Shown piece by piece: positions 25,649-34,387 of a stretch of 64,000 bases of DNA. Source of the DNA: Methylocystis sp. SC2. Lineage in GTDB: Bacteria; Pseudomonadota; Alphaproteobacteria; Rhizobiales; Beijerinckiaceae. Positions within the stretch are counted from its first letter, which is position 1. Each line of letters starts with the position of its first letter. Under the pieces are notes generated by a model. The model ran no database searches. It was not told the origin of the DNA and worked only from the letters and a program-made list of their open reading frames with translations. Where the stretch lies: assembly GCF_000304315.1 (NCBI RefSeq), contig NC_018485.1:2264501-2328500 (forward strand), read 5' to 3'. Position numbers and translations under genes: made by a program.

Positions 25649-27943
25649 TCACCCGCCGACGCCGAAGGCGGCGAGCGCCGCCATATTGACGATCTCCGTG
25701 TCCGTCGCGCCGAGTTGGACGATTTGAACCGGTTTGTCGAGTCCGACGATCAGCGGACCGAGCACGGTCGCGCCGCCCAGTTCCTGTAACATTTTTGTCG
25801 AAATAGCCGCCGAATGAAACGCTGGCATGACAAGGACGTTCGCCGTATCGGTGAGTCGCGAAAACGGATAGGCGCTCATGAGATCCTTGTTGAGCGCGAT
25901 GTCCGCGCCCATCTCGCCCTCATATTCGAAGTCGACGCGCCGCTGGTCGAGAACGTTGACCGCCTGATGCACGCGCGCCGTGCGCTCGCCCGGCGGATAG
26001 CCGAATGTCGAAAAGGCCAGCATGGCGACTCGCGGCTCGAGTCCGATGCGGCGCGCAACGCCGGCCGCCTCGATGGCGATTTCGGCAAGTTCGTGGGCGT
26101 CGGGCATTTCGGTGATCGCCGTATCCGCGACGACGACGACGCGGCCGTTGGCGAGAATGATCGACGCGCCGATGACGCGATGGCCAGGCTTGTGGTCGAT
26201 GACGCGGCGCACGTCTTCAAGCGCATGGGAGAAATTGCGCGTCACGCCCGTCACCATGGCGTCGGCGTCGCCCTGCGCCACCATCGCGGCGGCAAAATGA
26301 TTGCGGTCCTGATTGATCAGCCGTTGGCAGTCGCGCATCAGAAAGCCCTTGCGCTGCAGGCGCTCGAACAGGAACTGCGCATAGACGGCGTTGCGGTTCG
26401 AGAGTTTGGCGTTGTGGATTTCGATCTCTGCGGGAAGTTCAAGGCCGGCGTTTTCCGCCGCCTCCACGACCCGATCCTCCCGGCCGACAAGCACGGCGCG
26501 TCCAAAGCCCTGATTGACGAAGGCGAGCGCGGCGCGGATCACCTGCTCCTCTTCGCCCTCGGCGAAGACGACGCGCTTGGGATCACGCCGCACGCGTTCG
26601 TGAATCGTCTGCATCAGCCCGGCGATCGGATCGCGGCGCGCCGATAGCTCGGCGCGATAGGCCTTCATGTCGACGATGGGGCGGCGTGCGACGCCGCTGT
26701 CCATCGCCGCCAGCGCCACCGCGGGCGGAATGATGGAGATCAGGCGCGGGTCGAAGGGCGCCGGGATGAGATAGTCGCGGCCGAAACGCGGCCGGGCCCC
26801 ACGGTAGGCGTTGGCGACTTCGTCCGGCACGTCCTCGCGCGCGAGATCGGCGAGCGCCTTCGTCGCAGCGATCTTCATCTCCATGTTGATCGTCTTGGCG
26901 CGCACGTCGAGCGCGCCCCGGAAAATGTAGGGAAAGCCGAGGACGTTATTGATCTGGTTGGGGTAGTCGGAACGGCCGGTGGCGATGATTACGTCGGCGC
27001 GCGTGGCGCGCGCTTCTTCCGGCGTGATCTCGGGGTCGGGGTTGGCCATGGCGAAGACGATCGGATTATCCGCCATGCTGCGAAGCATGTGCGGCGTCAG
27101 GGCGCCCTTGACGGAGAGTCCGTAGAAGACGTCGGCGCCTTCCAGCGCCTCGGCGAGCGTGCGCGCTTTGGTGTCGACGGCGTGCGCGCTCTTCCACTGG
27201 TTCATCCCCTCCTGGCGGCCGCGATAGACGACGCCCTTGGTGTCGCACAGGATGACATTGCGCGGATCGAAACCCATGGCCTTGGCGAGATCGAGACAGG
27301 CGATGCCGGCGGCGCCAGCGCCATTGCAGACGAGTCTCGCCGATCCGATATCGCGGCCCGTCAGCAGCAGCGCGTTGAGCATGCCGGCGGCGGAGATGAT
27401 CGCCGTGCCGTGCTGATCGTCATGAAACACCGGGATGTCCATGAGGTCGCGTAGCCGCTCCTCGATGACGAAACATTCCGGGGCCTTGATGTCTTCGAGA
27501 TTGACGCCGCCGAATGAGGGGCCGAGATACCGCACGGCGTTGACGAAGGCGTCGACCTCCTTGGCATCGATCTCGAGATCAATGGAGTCGATGTCGGCGA
27601 ACCGCTTGAACAGCGCGGCCTTGCCTTCCATCACCGGCTTCGCCGCCAGCGCGCCGAGATCGCCGAGCCCGAGGATCGCGGTGCCGTTGGTGATGACGGC
27701 GACCATATTGCCGCGGGTCGTGTAATCGAACGCCGCGGAAGGATCCTTGGCGATGGCCAGCACCGGCGCGGCGACGCCCGGCGAATAGGCGAGCGACAGG
27801 TCGCGCTGAGTCGCCATCGGCTTCGAGGCGACGACGGCGAGCTTGCCGGGCCGGCCGCGCGAATGAAACAGCAGCGCCTCCTTATCCGATATCGTCGCGC
27901 GCTGTTCCCCTTCCGCACGATTACCCGCCATGTCGTCGGCCAT
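25649..27943 (-). CDS. maeB: NADP-dependent malic enzyme with phosphotransacetylase-like domain
   Basis: MaeB, 764 residues from ATG 27943. The N-terminal malic enzyme (about 1-430) decarboxylates malate to pyruvate with NADP; seen motifs include [25 protein letters not shown], the metal site [10 protein letters not shown] and the nucleotide loop GAGAAGIAC. The C-terminal phosphate-acetyltransferase-like domain (about 440-760) includes [12 protein letters not shown] and ends with [20 protein letters not shown]; in this family it is regulatory (acetyl-CoA responsive), not usually catalytic. Upstream GTG at 27982 is possible. Confidence 0.96.
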   Translation of the reverse strand: MADDMAGNRAEGEQRATISDKEALLFHSRGRPGKLAVVASKPMATQRDLSLAYSPGVAAPVLAIAKDPSAAFDYTTRGNMVAVITNGTAILGLGDLGALAAKPVMEGKAALFKRFADIDSIDLEIDAKEVDAFVNAVRYLGPSFGGVNLEDIKAPECFVIEERLRDLMDIPVFHDDQHGTAIISAAGMLNALLLTGRDIGSARLVCNGAGAAGIACLDLAKAMGFDPRNVILCDTKGVVYRGRQEGMNQWKSAHAVDTKARTLAEALEGADVFYGLSVKGALTPHMLRSMADNPIVFAMANPDPEITPEEARATRADVIIATGRSDYPNQINNVLGFPYIFRGALDVRAKTINMEMKIAATKALADLAREDVPDEVANAYRGARPRFGRDYLIPAPFDPRLISIIPPAVALAAMDSGVARRPIVDMKAYRAELSARRDPIAGLMQTIHERVRRDPKRVVFAEGEEEQVIRAALAFVNQGFGRAVLVGREDRVVEAAENAGLELPAEIEIHNAKLSNRNAVYAQFLFERLQRKGFLMRDCQRLINQDRNHFAAAMVAQGDADAMVTGVTRNFSHALEDVRRVIDHKPGHRVIGASIILANGRVVVVADTAITEMPDAHELAEIAIEAAGVARRIGLEPRVAMLAFSTFGYPPGERTARVHQAVNVLDQRRVDFEYEGEMGADIALNKDLMSAYPFSRLTDTANVLVMPAFHSAAISTKMLQELGGATVLGPLIVGLDKPVQIVQLGATDTEIVNMAALAAFGVGG

Positions 27944-28043
27944 CTCCGCCCCTTTGCTGTTGCGACGCAACACGGCGACCATAACCGGAGCGTGGCGGCG
28001 TCCACAAGCGCTCGCCGATCAGGGCGGCCGCGCAAAGCGGCAC

Positions 28044-28068
28044 GGAACAATGACGAAGCGTCAGCGTT
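28044..28068 (+). promoter_or_regulatory. EcfG-type general stress promoter
   Basis: GGAAC at 28044-28048 and CGTT at 28065-28068 with a 16-base spacer, the same geometry as the nepR-ecfG promoter. The predicted start near 28076 gives a leader of about 70 bases to the 24-residue peptide gene at 28146. This makes the small-peptide/membrane-protein operon a likely general stress target. Confidence 0.8.
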
Positions 28069-28145
28069 TTAGGGCATGCGCGGCTGTCCATGCGGCGGCC
28101 GAGGTCAGGATTCCGAAAAGCAGCGGTCGAAGCGGAGGTTTCAAA

Positions 28146-28220
28146 ATGAATGGCATCATTTATCTCGTCGGACTCATCGTCGTCGTCCTGGCGATTTTAT
28201 CCTTTCTTGGTCTGCGCTGA
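28146..28220 (+). CDS. 24-residue single-helix membrane peptide
   Basis: A short gene, ATG 28146 to TGA 28218-28220, with a GGAGG site 7 bases upstream (28134-28138). The product begins MNGIIYLVGLIVVVLAILSF and is almost entirely one transmembrane helix ending in Arg. Strong ribosome site, an EcfG promoter 78 bases upstream and an 11-base gap to the next membrane protein argue that it is real. Very similar short hydrophobic proteins are familiar in Hyphomicrobiales annotations, but I know of no function. Confidence 0.75.
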   Translation: MNGIIYLVGLIVVVLAILSFLGLR

Positions 28221-28231
28221 GGAGACATCAG

Positions 28232-29155
28232 ATGACTGACTTCGCGCAAACCGGATTCGGCGTCAGGCCCCGCGGCGAAACGGCGGCCGTGACGGCCGCC
28301 CAAGAGATGTCGGGCCGCTCGACCAACACGGATTGGGCGGCCATCATCGCCGGCGCCGTGATCGCCGGCGCGATTTCCTTCATCATGGGGGCGTTCGGTT
28401 CGGCGATCGGCCTGTCGATGACGTCGCCTTATGGCGGCGCGTCCTTGATTGTCCATCTGATCGCGCTGACGCTCTGGGTGCTCTGGGTCACCGTTTCGAG
28501 CTTTGCGGTCGGCGGCTACGTCACGGGACGGCTGCGCCGGCGCGCCGGAGACGCTTCGCAAGAAGAGGTGGAAGTGCGCGACGGCGTCCATGGCCTGGTG
28601 CTCTGGGCCGCGGCGATCGTGGTGTTCGCGCTGATCGCTGGCGCCTCGATATTCCAGCTTGCGAAGAGCGGCGTTTCCGCCGCGGCGTCTGCGGAAGGCG
28701 CAAGAAGCGAAACGTCAGCGCTTGCGCCCACGGTGACTCCGGTCGAGGAGCGTGTCGATTTCTTGTTGCGCGGCGATGGCGACGTGAACGCGCGGGGCGT
28801 GACGATGCCGGCCGAATATCCGCGCGCGATCGTCAAGCGCATCGTCGAGCGCGGCTTGGCGACAGGCGAAATCTCCGGTGAAGATCGCGCCTATCTCGTC
28901 AATGTTCTCGCTTCTCGCTCCGGCCTCGCGCCGCTGGAAGCGGAAAGGCGCGTGGATCTGAGCGCCGAACGCCTGCGCGAAGATCAGGCGAAGGCGAAGG
29001 AGGCCGCCGAGACCGCGCGCAAAACCGGCATCCTGCTCGCCTTCCTTTCCGCGGCGACAATGCTCATCGGCGCGGTGGCGGCTTGGTACGGCGCGACGCT
29101 CGGCGGGCGCCATCGCGATGAAAACGTCGGCGTCGCGGCGTTCTCCCGCTTCTAA
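28232..29155 (+). CDS. Stress-operon membrane protein of unknown function
   Basis: A 307-residue protein from ATG 28232 (GAGGAGA site). An N-terminal cytoplasmic tail leads to helices at about 36-58, 70-92 and 124-146, resembling the TM-repeat proteins of Hyphomicrobiales with GAVIAGAISFIMGAFGSAIG. A large soluble domain (about 150-270) follows, rich in charged helices (AERRVDLSAERLREDQAKAKEA coiled coil region), and a final helix (about 273-294). Most of that soluble domain is likely periplasmic or cytoplasmic depending on topology, which I cannot fix. Flanked by two 24-residue membrane peptides in one EcfG-driven operon. Confidence 0.82.
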   Translation: MTDFAQTGFGVRPRGETAAVTAAQEMSGRSTNTDWAAIIAGAVIAGAISFIMGAFGSAIGLSMTSPYGGASLIVHLIALTLWVLWVTVSSFAVGGYVTGRLRRRAGDASQEEVEVRDGVHGLVLWAAAIVVFALIAGASIFQLAKSGVSAAASAEGARSETSALAPTVTPVEERVDFLLRGDGDVNARGVTMPAEYPRAIVKRIVERGLATGEISGEDRAYLVNVLASRSGLAPLEAERRVDLSAERLREDQAKAKEAAETARKTGILLAFLSAATMLIGAVAAWYGATLGGRHRDENVGVAAFSRF

Positions 29156-29168
29156 CTGGAGGTGTGAA

Positions 29169-29243
29169 ATGTTCCGCTCAATCTTGCTGTGGATGCTCGG
29201 GATTCCGATACCGATCATCATCCTGCTGGCGCTCTGGCGCTAA
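29169..29243 (+). CDS. 24-residue membrane peptide, last gene of the EcfG operon
   Basis: ATG 29169 to TAA 29241-29243 behind a GGAGG site (TGGAGGTGTGAA), 13 bases after the preceding gene. The product begins MFRSILLWMLGIPIPIIILL and is one hydrophobic helix with an IPIP kink and a terminal WR. It is the same length as the peptide at 28146 but not homologous to it. A strong terminator starts 16 bases after the stop. Function unknown; probably a small subunit or modulator of the 307-residue membrane protein. Confidence 0.75.
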   Translation: MFRSILLWMLGIPIPIIILLALWR

Positions 29244-29258
29244 CATATGATGCGAGAA

Positions 29259-29286
29259 AGCCCCGGAAGCGCGTTCTTCCGGGGCT
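29259..29286. terminator. Intrinsic terminator between convergent genes
   Basis: Perfect 10-bp stem AGCCCCGGAA/TTCCGGGGCT with an 8-base loop, followed by TCTCTT on the plus strand and preceded by a short A-rich stretch that would serve the minus-strand DUF3616 gene. It probably ends transcription of both the small-peptide operon and its convergent neighbour. Confidence 0.8.
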
Positions 29287-29290
29287 TCTC

Positions 29291-30331
29291 TTATGGCTTG
29301 CGGGGAATGTCGAAGACCAGCGGCGCGCCGTCTTCGCCGCCATCCGAGAGCACGAGAAGGCGGAAACGCTCGGGCGTTGCGTCGAGCGCCGTGACGGCTT
29401 CAGGCTTGATGAGGTAGTTCTTCTTATCTCGGGGCGCACCGTCCAAATCCAGGATCGCAAGTTCGCTTGCTTGCGCGACGCCTTGACGAGGCTGCTCAAT
29501 TCTGAAAATCGAATAGCTCGAGGCCTGCTCGTCGTCGTCCGGGCCCACAAGCGCGAGGAGCGCGTCGCCGGCGAATGTCAGATCGCGAATGGCGCGTTTT
29601 TTTCCGACGCGTATGCGGCCAACGCTCGGCGCGGCGTCGCCGCCTTCAAACAGGGCTTTCGCGTCAACGCCGACGATCAACGCCTCGCCGTTGATCGCCG
29701 GGCCGCGGAAGCCAAAATAGAGTCGTCCGTCCTTGGCCGCGACCCCTTCTATGTTGACGCCCTGTTTGCCTTTCAGATGTTTCGCATCTTTAGGCGGGTC
29801 GTCGCCGAGGCAGGCCTGCGGACCGGCGTGACCGGCGAATTCCGGCAGCCGTTCAATGATGTTCCAGAGCTCGTGTCTGGGCTCGATCGGTCCCGGCAGT
29901 CGCTTTGCGCTATCGGCGCGAAAACGTAGCACGGTCCTGTTCGCGAGATGGTCCTCGCAGGTCTTTCGCTTCACCGAGTGGGATCCGACAATATAGAAAA
30001 AATTGCCGTCGGCTGCGGCGCCCTCGGCGTCGAATTCCTCTGAAGCGATCGGCAGTGAAAAAGGCGAGCCGGGCGTCAATCGCCCCTCCGTCAAGCGCGC
30101 GAAAGCGGCCTCATGTCCTTCGTCTGTGACGATGAGGCAAAAATCCGGCGCGTTCGGCGCGCAGACAAGGCCGCTGACGTTCGCCCGCTCCTTGCCCTCT
30201 GGAAAGACAGGCGGTGAAACGCGCCACGGTTTGGGGGATTCCGGCGCGATGCGCTCCGCGGCGAAAGCGGCCGAAGACAGCCAAGCGGCGGCCATCACAA
30301 TTACGAGAAGACGAGAGACGACGCAAATCAT
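29291..30331 (-). CDS. Secreted DUF3616 domain protein
   Basis: A 346-residue protein from ATG 30331, starting with a Sec signal peptide (hydrophobic core VSRLLVIVMAAAWLSSAAFA, cleavage near residue 23). The DUF3616 signature IEGVAAKDGRLYFGFRGP is present at about residues 200-217, suggesting a beta-propeller fold related to phytase/SMP-30-like proteins. No catalytic assignment is possible. Periplasmic; single gene, divergent from mutS. Confidence 0.87.
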   Translation of the reverse strand: MICVVSRLLVIVMAAAWLSSAAFAAERIAPESPKPWRVSPPVFPEGKERANVSGLVCAPNAPDFCLIVTDEGHEAAFARLTEGRLTPGSPFSLPIASEEFDAEGAAADGNFFYIVGSHSVKRKTCEDHLANRTVLRFRADSAKRLPGPIEPRHELWNIIERLPEFAGHAGPQACLGDDPPKDAKHLKGKQGVNIEGVAAKDGRLYFGFRGPAINGEALIVGVDAKALFEGGDAAPSVGRIRVGKKRAIRDLTFAGDALLALVGPDDDEQASSYSIFRIEQPRQGVAQASELAILDLDGAPRDKKNYLIKPEAVTALDATPERFRLLVLSDGGEDGAPLVFDIPRKP

Positions 30332-30454
30332 CGTTGTCTCCAATAATAAAATGACAAAGCAATACGCCAGTCTAAGCGGAAATGGACCCGTCGTCCACAT
30401 GCAAGCGCATGCCTCGCGTGGCGCTCGCGCGGCGAGGACGTTACACTGGCGGAG

Positions 30455-33136
30455 ATGAAGCACGCCGCGCCCGCCTCAGCCGAAAAGCCCCAGGACAGAA
30501 CGCCGACGCAGGCGACGCCGATGATCGCCCAATATATCGAGATCAAGGCGGCGAACGCCGATTGCCTGCTCTTCTATCGCATGGGCGATTTCTACGAACT
30601 GTTCTTTGAAGACGCACAGACGGCGTCGCGGGCGCTCGGCATCATGCTGACGAAGCGCGGCAAGCATCTGGGCGAAGACATTCCGATGTGCGGCGTGCCG
30701 GTGGAGCGCGCCAACGACTATCTGCAAAAACTCATTGCGCTCGGACATCGCGTCGCCGTCTGCGAGCAGATCGAAGATCCGGCGGAAGCTAAAAAACGCG
30801 GGGCGAAATCGGTGGTGCGGCGCGACGTCGTGCGGCTTGTCACGCCCGGCACGATCACCGAAGACGCGCTGCTCGATCCGGCGCGACCGAACGCGTTTTT
30901 GGCGATGGCGCGCTTGCGCGGGGAGGACGGGCGCTGGCGATACGGACTTGCAAGCGTCGACATCTCGACAGGCGCCTTTACGGTCTGCGAGCGCGAAGAG
31001 AATGCCCTTGGCGCCGAGATCGCGCGTCTGGAGCCGCGCGAAATCATCGCCGCCGACGCGCTGTGCAGGGATCCGTCGCTTGCGGCGGTCTTCGAAGCGA
31101 CAGGCGCGCCCATCGCGCCGATCGGCCGCGACGTCGGCGACGGCGCCGACGCGGCGCGACGCCTCATGAATTTCTATGCCGTCGCGACGCTCGAAGGTTT
31201 TGGCGCCTTCAGCGACTGTGAACTCGCCGCCGCCGCGACGGCGATTCTCTATGTCGAGCGCACGCAAAAGGGACAGCGCCCGGCGCTTTCGCGTCCGGCA
31301 AGTCTGCGCGCGCTGACGGCCCTTGAAATCGACGCGGCGACGCGCTCCAATCTCGAACTGACGCGCACGCTGTCCGGCGCGCGCGAGGGCTCGCTGCTCT
31401 CTGTCGTCGACCTCACCGTCACGCCCGGCGGCGCGAGACTCTTGGCCGAGCGGATCGCGGCGCCCTTGACCGACGCGCGATCGATCGCGGCGCGTCTCGA
31501 CGCCGTCGCCTGGCTTTTCGAAAAGTCGGATCTGCGCGCCGCGCTTCGCGCCAAGCTCGCGCGCGCGCCGGATCTTTCTCGCGCCGTGTCGCGTCTTTCG
31601 CTGGAGCGCGGCGGCCCGCGCGATCTTGCAAGCGTCGGCGTCGCGCTGGACGCTGCGCAGGACATTGCGGGCCTTTTCGCGCAGCTCGATCCCCCAATGG
31701 AGATCGCTGCGGCGGCCCAAACGCTGTCTCACGCGGACATCGCGCTCGCCGGCGAAATCGCCGCGGCCTTGAAAGACAGCCTGCCGCTCGACAGGCGCAA
31801 CGGCGATTTCATTCGCGAGGGGCGCGACTCCGAGTTGGATGAAGCGAGACGGCTACGCGACGCAAGCCGTAAGGTGATCGCCGAGCTGCAGGGGCGATAT
31901 GCCGAACTCACCGAGACGAAGCTCAAAATCAAGCACAATAATTTTCTCGGCTTCTTCCTAGAAGTGTCGCTGGCGCAAGGCGAAAGGCTGCTGCGACCGC
32001 CTTTCGACGCGACCTTCACGCATCGTCAGACCATGGCCGACGCGATGCGGTTCTCGACGCGCGAACTCGTCGAACTCGAAGCGAAGATCGCTTCGGCGGC
32101 CGATCGCGCCCTGGCGCGCGAATTGGCGATCTTCGACGCGCTGGTCGCGGGCGTTTGCGCGCGCGCAGAGGACTTGCGGCGTCTCGCCGAGGCGTTCGCG
32201 CGGCTCGATCTCTACGGCGCGCTCGCCGAAGTCGCAGAAAAACGCGGCTGGACCCGGCCAATGATCGACGCGTCGCTCGATTTCGAGATTGTTGGCGGCC
32301 GACATCCTGTCGTTGAAGCTTCGCTGCAGTCGCAAGGCAAGGCATTCGCCGCGAACGACTGTGATCTTTGCGGAACCGAGGGCGGCCGAATCGCCGTCGT
32401 CACCGGGCCGAACATGGCCGGCAAGTCGACCTATCTGCGTCAGAACGCGCTCATCGCGCTCCTCGCGCAGACGGGCTCCTACGTTCCCGCGCAGTCGGCC
32501 CGCATTGGCGTCATCGACAGGCTGTTCTCGCGCGTCGGCGCCTCGGATGATCTCGCGCGCGGGCGCTCGACCTTCATGGTCGAGATGGTCGAAACCGCGG
32601 CGATCCTGAACTGTGCGACGCCGCGCTCGCTAGTCATTCTCGACGAGATCGGACGCGGCACGGCGACGTTCGACGGACTGTCGATCGCCTGGGCGACGAT
32701 TGAACATCTGCATGAAGTCAATCGCTCGCGTGCGATCTTCGCCACGCATTTTCATGAGCTGACGCAGCTTGCGAAGCGGCTGCCGCGGCTCGTCAATCTG
32801 ACGATGAAGGTGACCGATCACGCCGGCGATGTGGTGTTTCTGCATGAGGTGATCAGAGGCGCGGCCGACCGCTCCTATGGCGTGCATGTCGCGCAGCTCG
32901 CCGGCCTGCCGGCGAGCGTCGTCGCGCGTGCGCATGCGATCCTCGCCGAGCTGGAAGCGGCCGACCGACGTGCGCCGGTCGAGACCTTGATCGACGATCT
33001 GCCGCTCTTCGCCCGCCTCGCTGAGGCGTCGGCGCCGAAGGACGCGCTGCGCGACGCGCTTCAAGAGATTGATCCGGACCTGATGAGCCCGCGCGAAGCG
33101 CTCGCCGCGCTCTATGAATTGAAGAAAAAACTCTGA
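30455..33136 (+). CDS. mutS: DNA mismatch repair protein MutS
   Basis: MutS, 893 residues, recognises mismatches and small loops and recruits MutL. The mismatch-wedge motif is [14 protein letters not shown] (about 41-54, Phe-x-Glu), the Walker [10 protein letters not shown] at about 651-659, Walker B and signature [14 protein letters not shown] and [16 protein letters not shown], and the [11 protein letters not shown] switch. The C-terminal region ends [16 protein letters not shown], which is normal. ATG 30455 follows GGCGGAG. Single transcription unit. Confidence 0.98.
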   Translation: MKHAAPASAEKPQDRTPTQATPMIAQYIEIKAANADCLLFYRMGDFYELFFEDAQTASRALGIMLTKRGKHLGEDIPMCGVPVERANDYLQKLIALGHRVAVCEQIEDPAEAKKRGAKSVVRRDVVRLVTPGTITEDALLDPARPNAFLAMARLRGEDGRWRYGLASVDISTGAFTVCEREENALGAEIARLEPREIIAADALCRDPSLAAVFEATGAPIAPIGRDVGDGADAARRLMNFYAVATLEGFGAFSDCELAAAATAILYVERTQKGQRPALSRPASLRALTALEIDAATRSNLELTRTLSGAREGSLLSVVDLTVTPGGARLLAERIAAPLTDARSIAARLDAVAWLFEKSDLRAALRAKLARAPDLSRAVSRLSLERGGPRDLASVGVALDAAQDIAGLFAQLDPPMEIAAAAQTLSHADIALAGEIAAALKDSLPLDRRNGDFIREGRDSELDEARRLRDASRKVIAELQGRYAELTETKLKIKHNNFLGFFLEVSLAQGERLLRPPFDATFTHRQTMADAMRFSTRELVELEAKIASAADRALARELAIFDALVAGVCARAEDLRRLAEAFARLDLYGALAEVAEKRGWTRPMIDASLDFEIVGGRHPVVEASLQSQGKAFAANDCDLCGTEGGRIAVVTGPNMAGKSTYLRQNALIALLAQTGSYVPAQSARIGVIDRLFSRVGASDDLARGRSTFMVEMVETAAILNCATPRSLVILDEIGRGTATFDGLSIAWATIEHLHEVNRSRAIFATHFHELTQLAKRLPRLVNLTMKVTDHAGDVVFLHEVIRGAADRSYGVHVAQLAGLPASVVARAHAILAELEAADRRAPVETLIDDLPLFARLAEASAPKDALRDALQEIDPDLMSPREALAALYELKKKL

Positions 33137-33175
33137 AAGCTTTTTTGTGGTTTTAAGCCAAGCTTAAGGGCTCGT

Positions 33176-33184
33176 GACTAAGTC
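33176..33184. promoter_or_regulatory. GACTAAGTC palindrome, copy 1
   Basis: GACTAAGTC is palindromic around its central base. Three copies occur in the window: here, 190 bases ahead of the unknown gene at 33378; at 46280, 95 bases ahead of the SQR gene; and at 50768, 65 bases ahead of a DUF2892 gene. The flanks of copies 1 and 2 also agree (GTGACTAAGTCGC). Role unknown. The rest of the 241-base gap after mutS has a small TTAAGC/GCTTAA hairpin near 33152-33166 and no gene. Confidence 0.35.
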
Positions 33185-33377
33185 GCAGACCGCGCTGCGT
33201 TCGAAGCACACACTCAAATCCATCGAGCCCCGTTGCGTTCTTCCATCGACGCCAGGACGCGTCGAATGAAGGCGCAAGGATTGGGCCTATACGCCGGCGC
33301 CGCCTGCGGCCTTCGCTACGCATGTCCGTCTCTCATTCGACGGCGCCACAAAATACTCTGACATCGGAGAACGAGTC

Positions 33378-33800
33378 ATGATTCTCGTGTTGATCTTCGT
33401 CGGCGTCGCTTTGGCGACAGGCGGCGTGCTCTCATTGTTCGACGGACAGTTTAGGGTCAGCAGGGTGACGGCGGTCATGGCCTTCGTCGGCGGATTGATC
33501 ATGGTCGTTGGCGCTGAAGCGGGGCTGATCGGCTCCAGTTCGTCCTTCTTCAAAGCGCAGCAGATTAGGACGTCGGCCTGCGAATTGGACGGCGAGTCCG
33601 CATATCCTGAAAATCGCCGCTTGGATCCAGATCATCTGATCCGCAAATATATTTTGGGTTGCATGGCGCAGTCCGGCTATGCCTGGACAAGCGATCATGA
33701 ACACTGCAAGGAAGCGCCGCTCGCCACCAATCCGCTGTGCTATTTGCCGACAGGCCTTTTCGATCGCGCGGTGACGAGAGTCCAAGTCGCTTTTGAATAG
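33378..33800 (+). CDS. Unknown small membrane protein
   Basis: I do not recognise this 140-residue protein. Two hydrophobic helices (about 2-18 and 28-52) form a helical hairpin; the remaining 85 residues are hydrophilic with four Cys (in TSACELD, LGCMAQ, EHCKEA and LCYLPTG) that could form disulfides if periplasmic, or bind a metal. The ATG has a weak upstream GAGAACGAG site. It stands alone between mutS and the convergent rsmD gene. Confidence 0.7.
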   Translation: MILVLIFVGVALATGGVLSLFDGQFRVSRVTAVMAFVGGLIMVVGAEAGLIGSSSSFFKAQQIRTSACELDGESAYPENRRLDPDHLIRKYILGCMAQSGYAWTSDHEHCKEAPLATNPLCYLPTGLFDRAVTRVQVAFE

Positions 33801-33826
33801 GGCGCGCTACGCGGTAGCCGCCAACG

Positions 33827-34384
33827 CTAATGAGAATAGCGCGCGAAGACGAATTGCGTGTCGCCGTAGCGGCGTTCGTCTTCGCGCAGCAATTTCGGCG
33901 GCAGGTCGATTTGCGCCTTTGCGCTCTCCTCGATGACGACGAAAGCGCCCGGCGCCAGCCAGCCGCCGTCGAGGAGCGCCGCGAGCGCCGGCGTCGCGAG
34001 ATCCTTGCCATAGGGCGGATCGAGAAAGGCGAGCGAAAATTGCTCGCCCGGCGGCGCGGCGCCGAGCTTGGTGGCGTCCCGGCGAAAAATGCGCGTCACG
34101 CCGCCAAGTCCCAGCGCTTCGATATTGGCGCGCAGCAGCGCGCGCGCCTCGGCGCCGTCATCGACGAAAAGCGCCCGCGCCGCGCCGCGCGACACGGCCT
34201 CAAGCCCCAGCGCGCCGGCGCCGGCGAAGAGATCGACGACATGCGCGCCCGTTACCGGATCGCCGAAGCGATGCGCGAGAATGTCGAAAACCGATTCGCG
34301 CAGCCGTTCGGAGGTCGGTCGAATCGCCTGCGAACGTGGTCCCGAAAGCGCGCGACCGCGCAGGGCGCCGCCAACGATGCGCAT
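33827..34384 (-). CDS. rsmD: 16S rRNA (guanine(966)-N(2))-methyltransferase
   Basis: RsmD, 185 residues, methylates G966 (E. coli numbering) in helix 31 of 16S rRNA using SAM. Motifs: MRIVGGALRGRAL at the start, TSERLRESVFDIL, the SAM loop VVDLFAGAGALGLEA (about 49-63) and the catalytic FLDPPYGK (about 119-126). It follows the pseudouridine synthase gene by 3 bases on the same strand, a conserved Hyphomicrobiales pairing, so both rRNA modification genes are probably co-transcribed. Confidence 0.96.
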   Translation of the reverse strand: MRIVGGALRGRALSGPRSQAIRPTSERLRESVFDILAHRFGDPVTGAHVVDLFAGAGALGLEAVSRGAARALFVDDGAEARALLRANIEALGLGGVTRIFRRDATKLGAAPPGEQFSLAFLDPPYGKDLATPALAALLDGGWLAPGAFVVIEESAKAQIDLPPKLLREDERRYGDTQFVFARYSH

Positions 34385-34387
34385 GGC

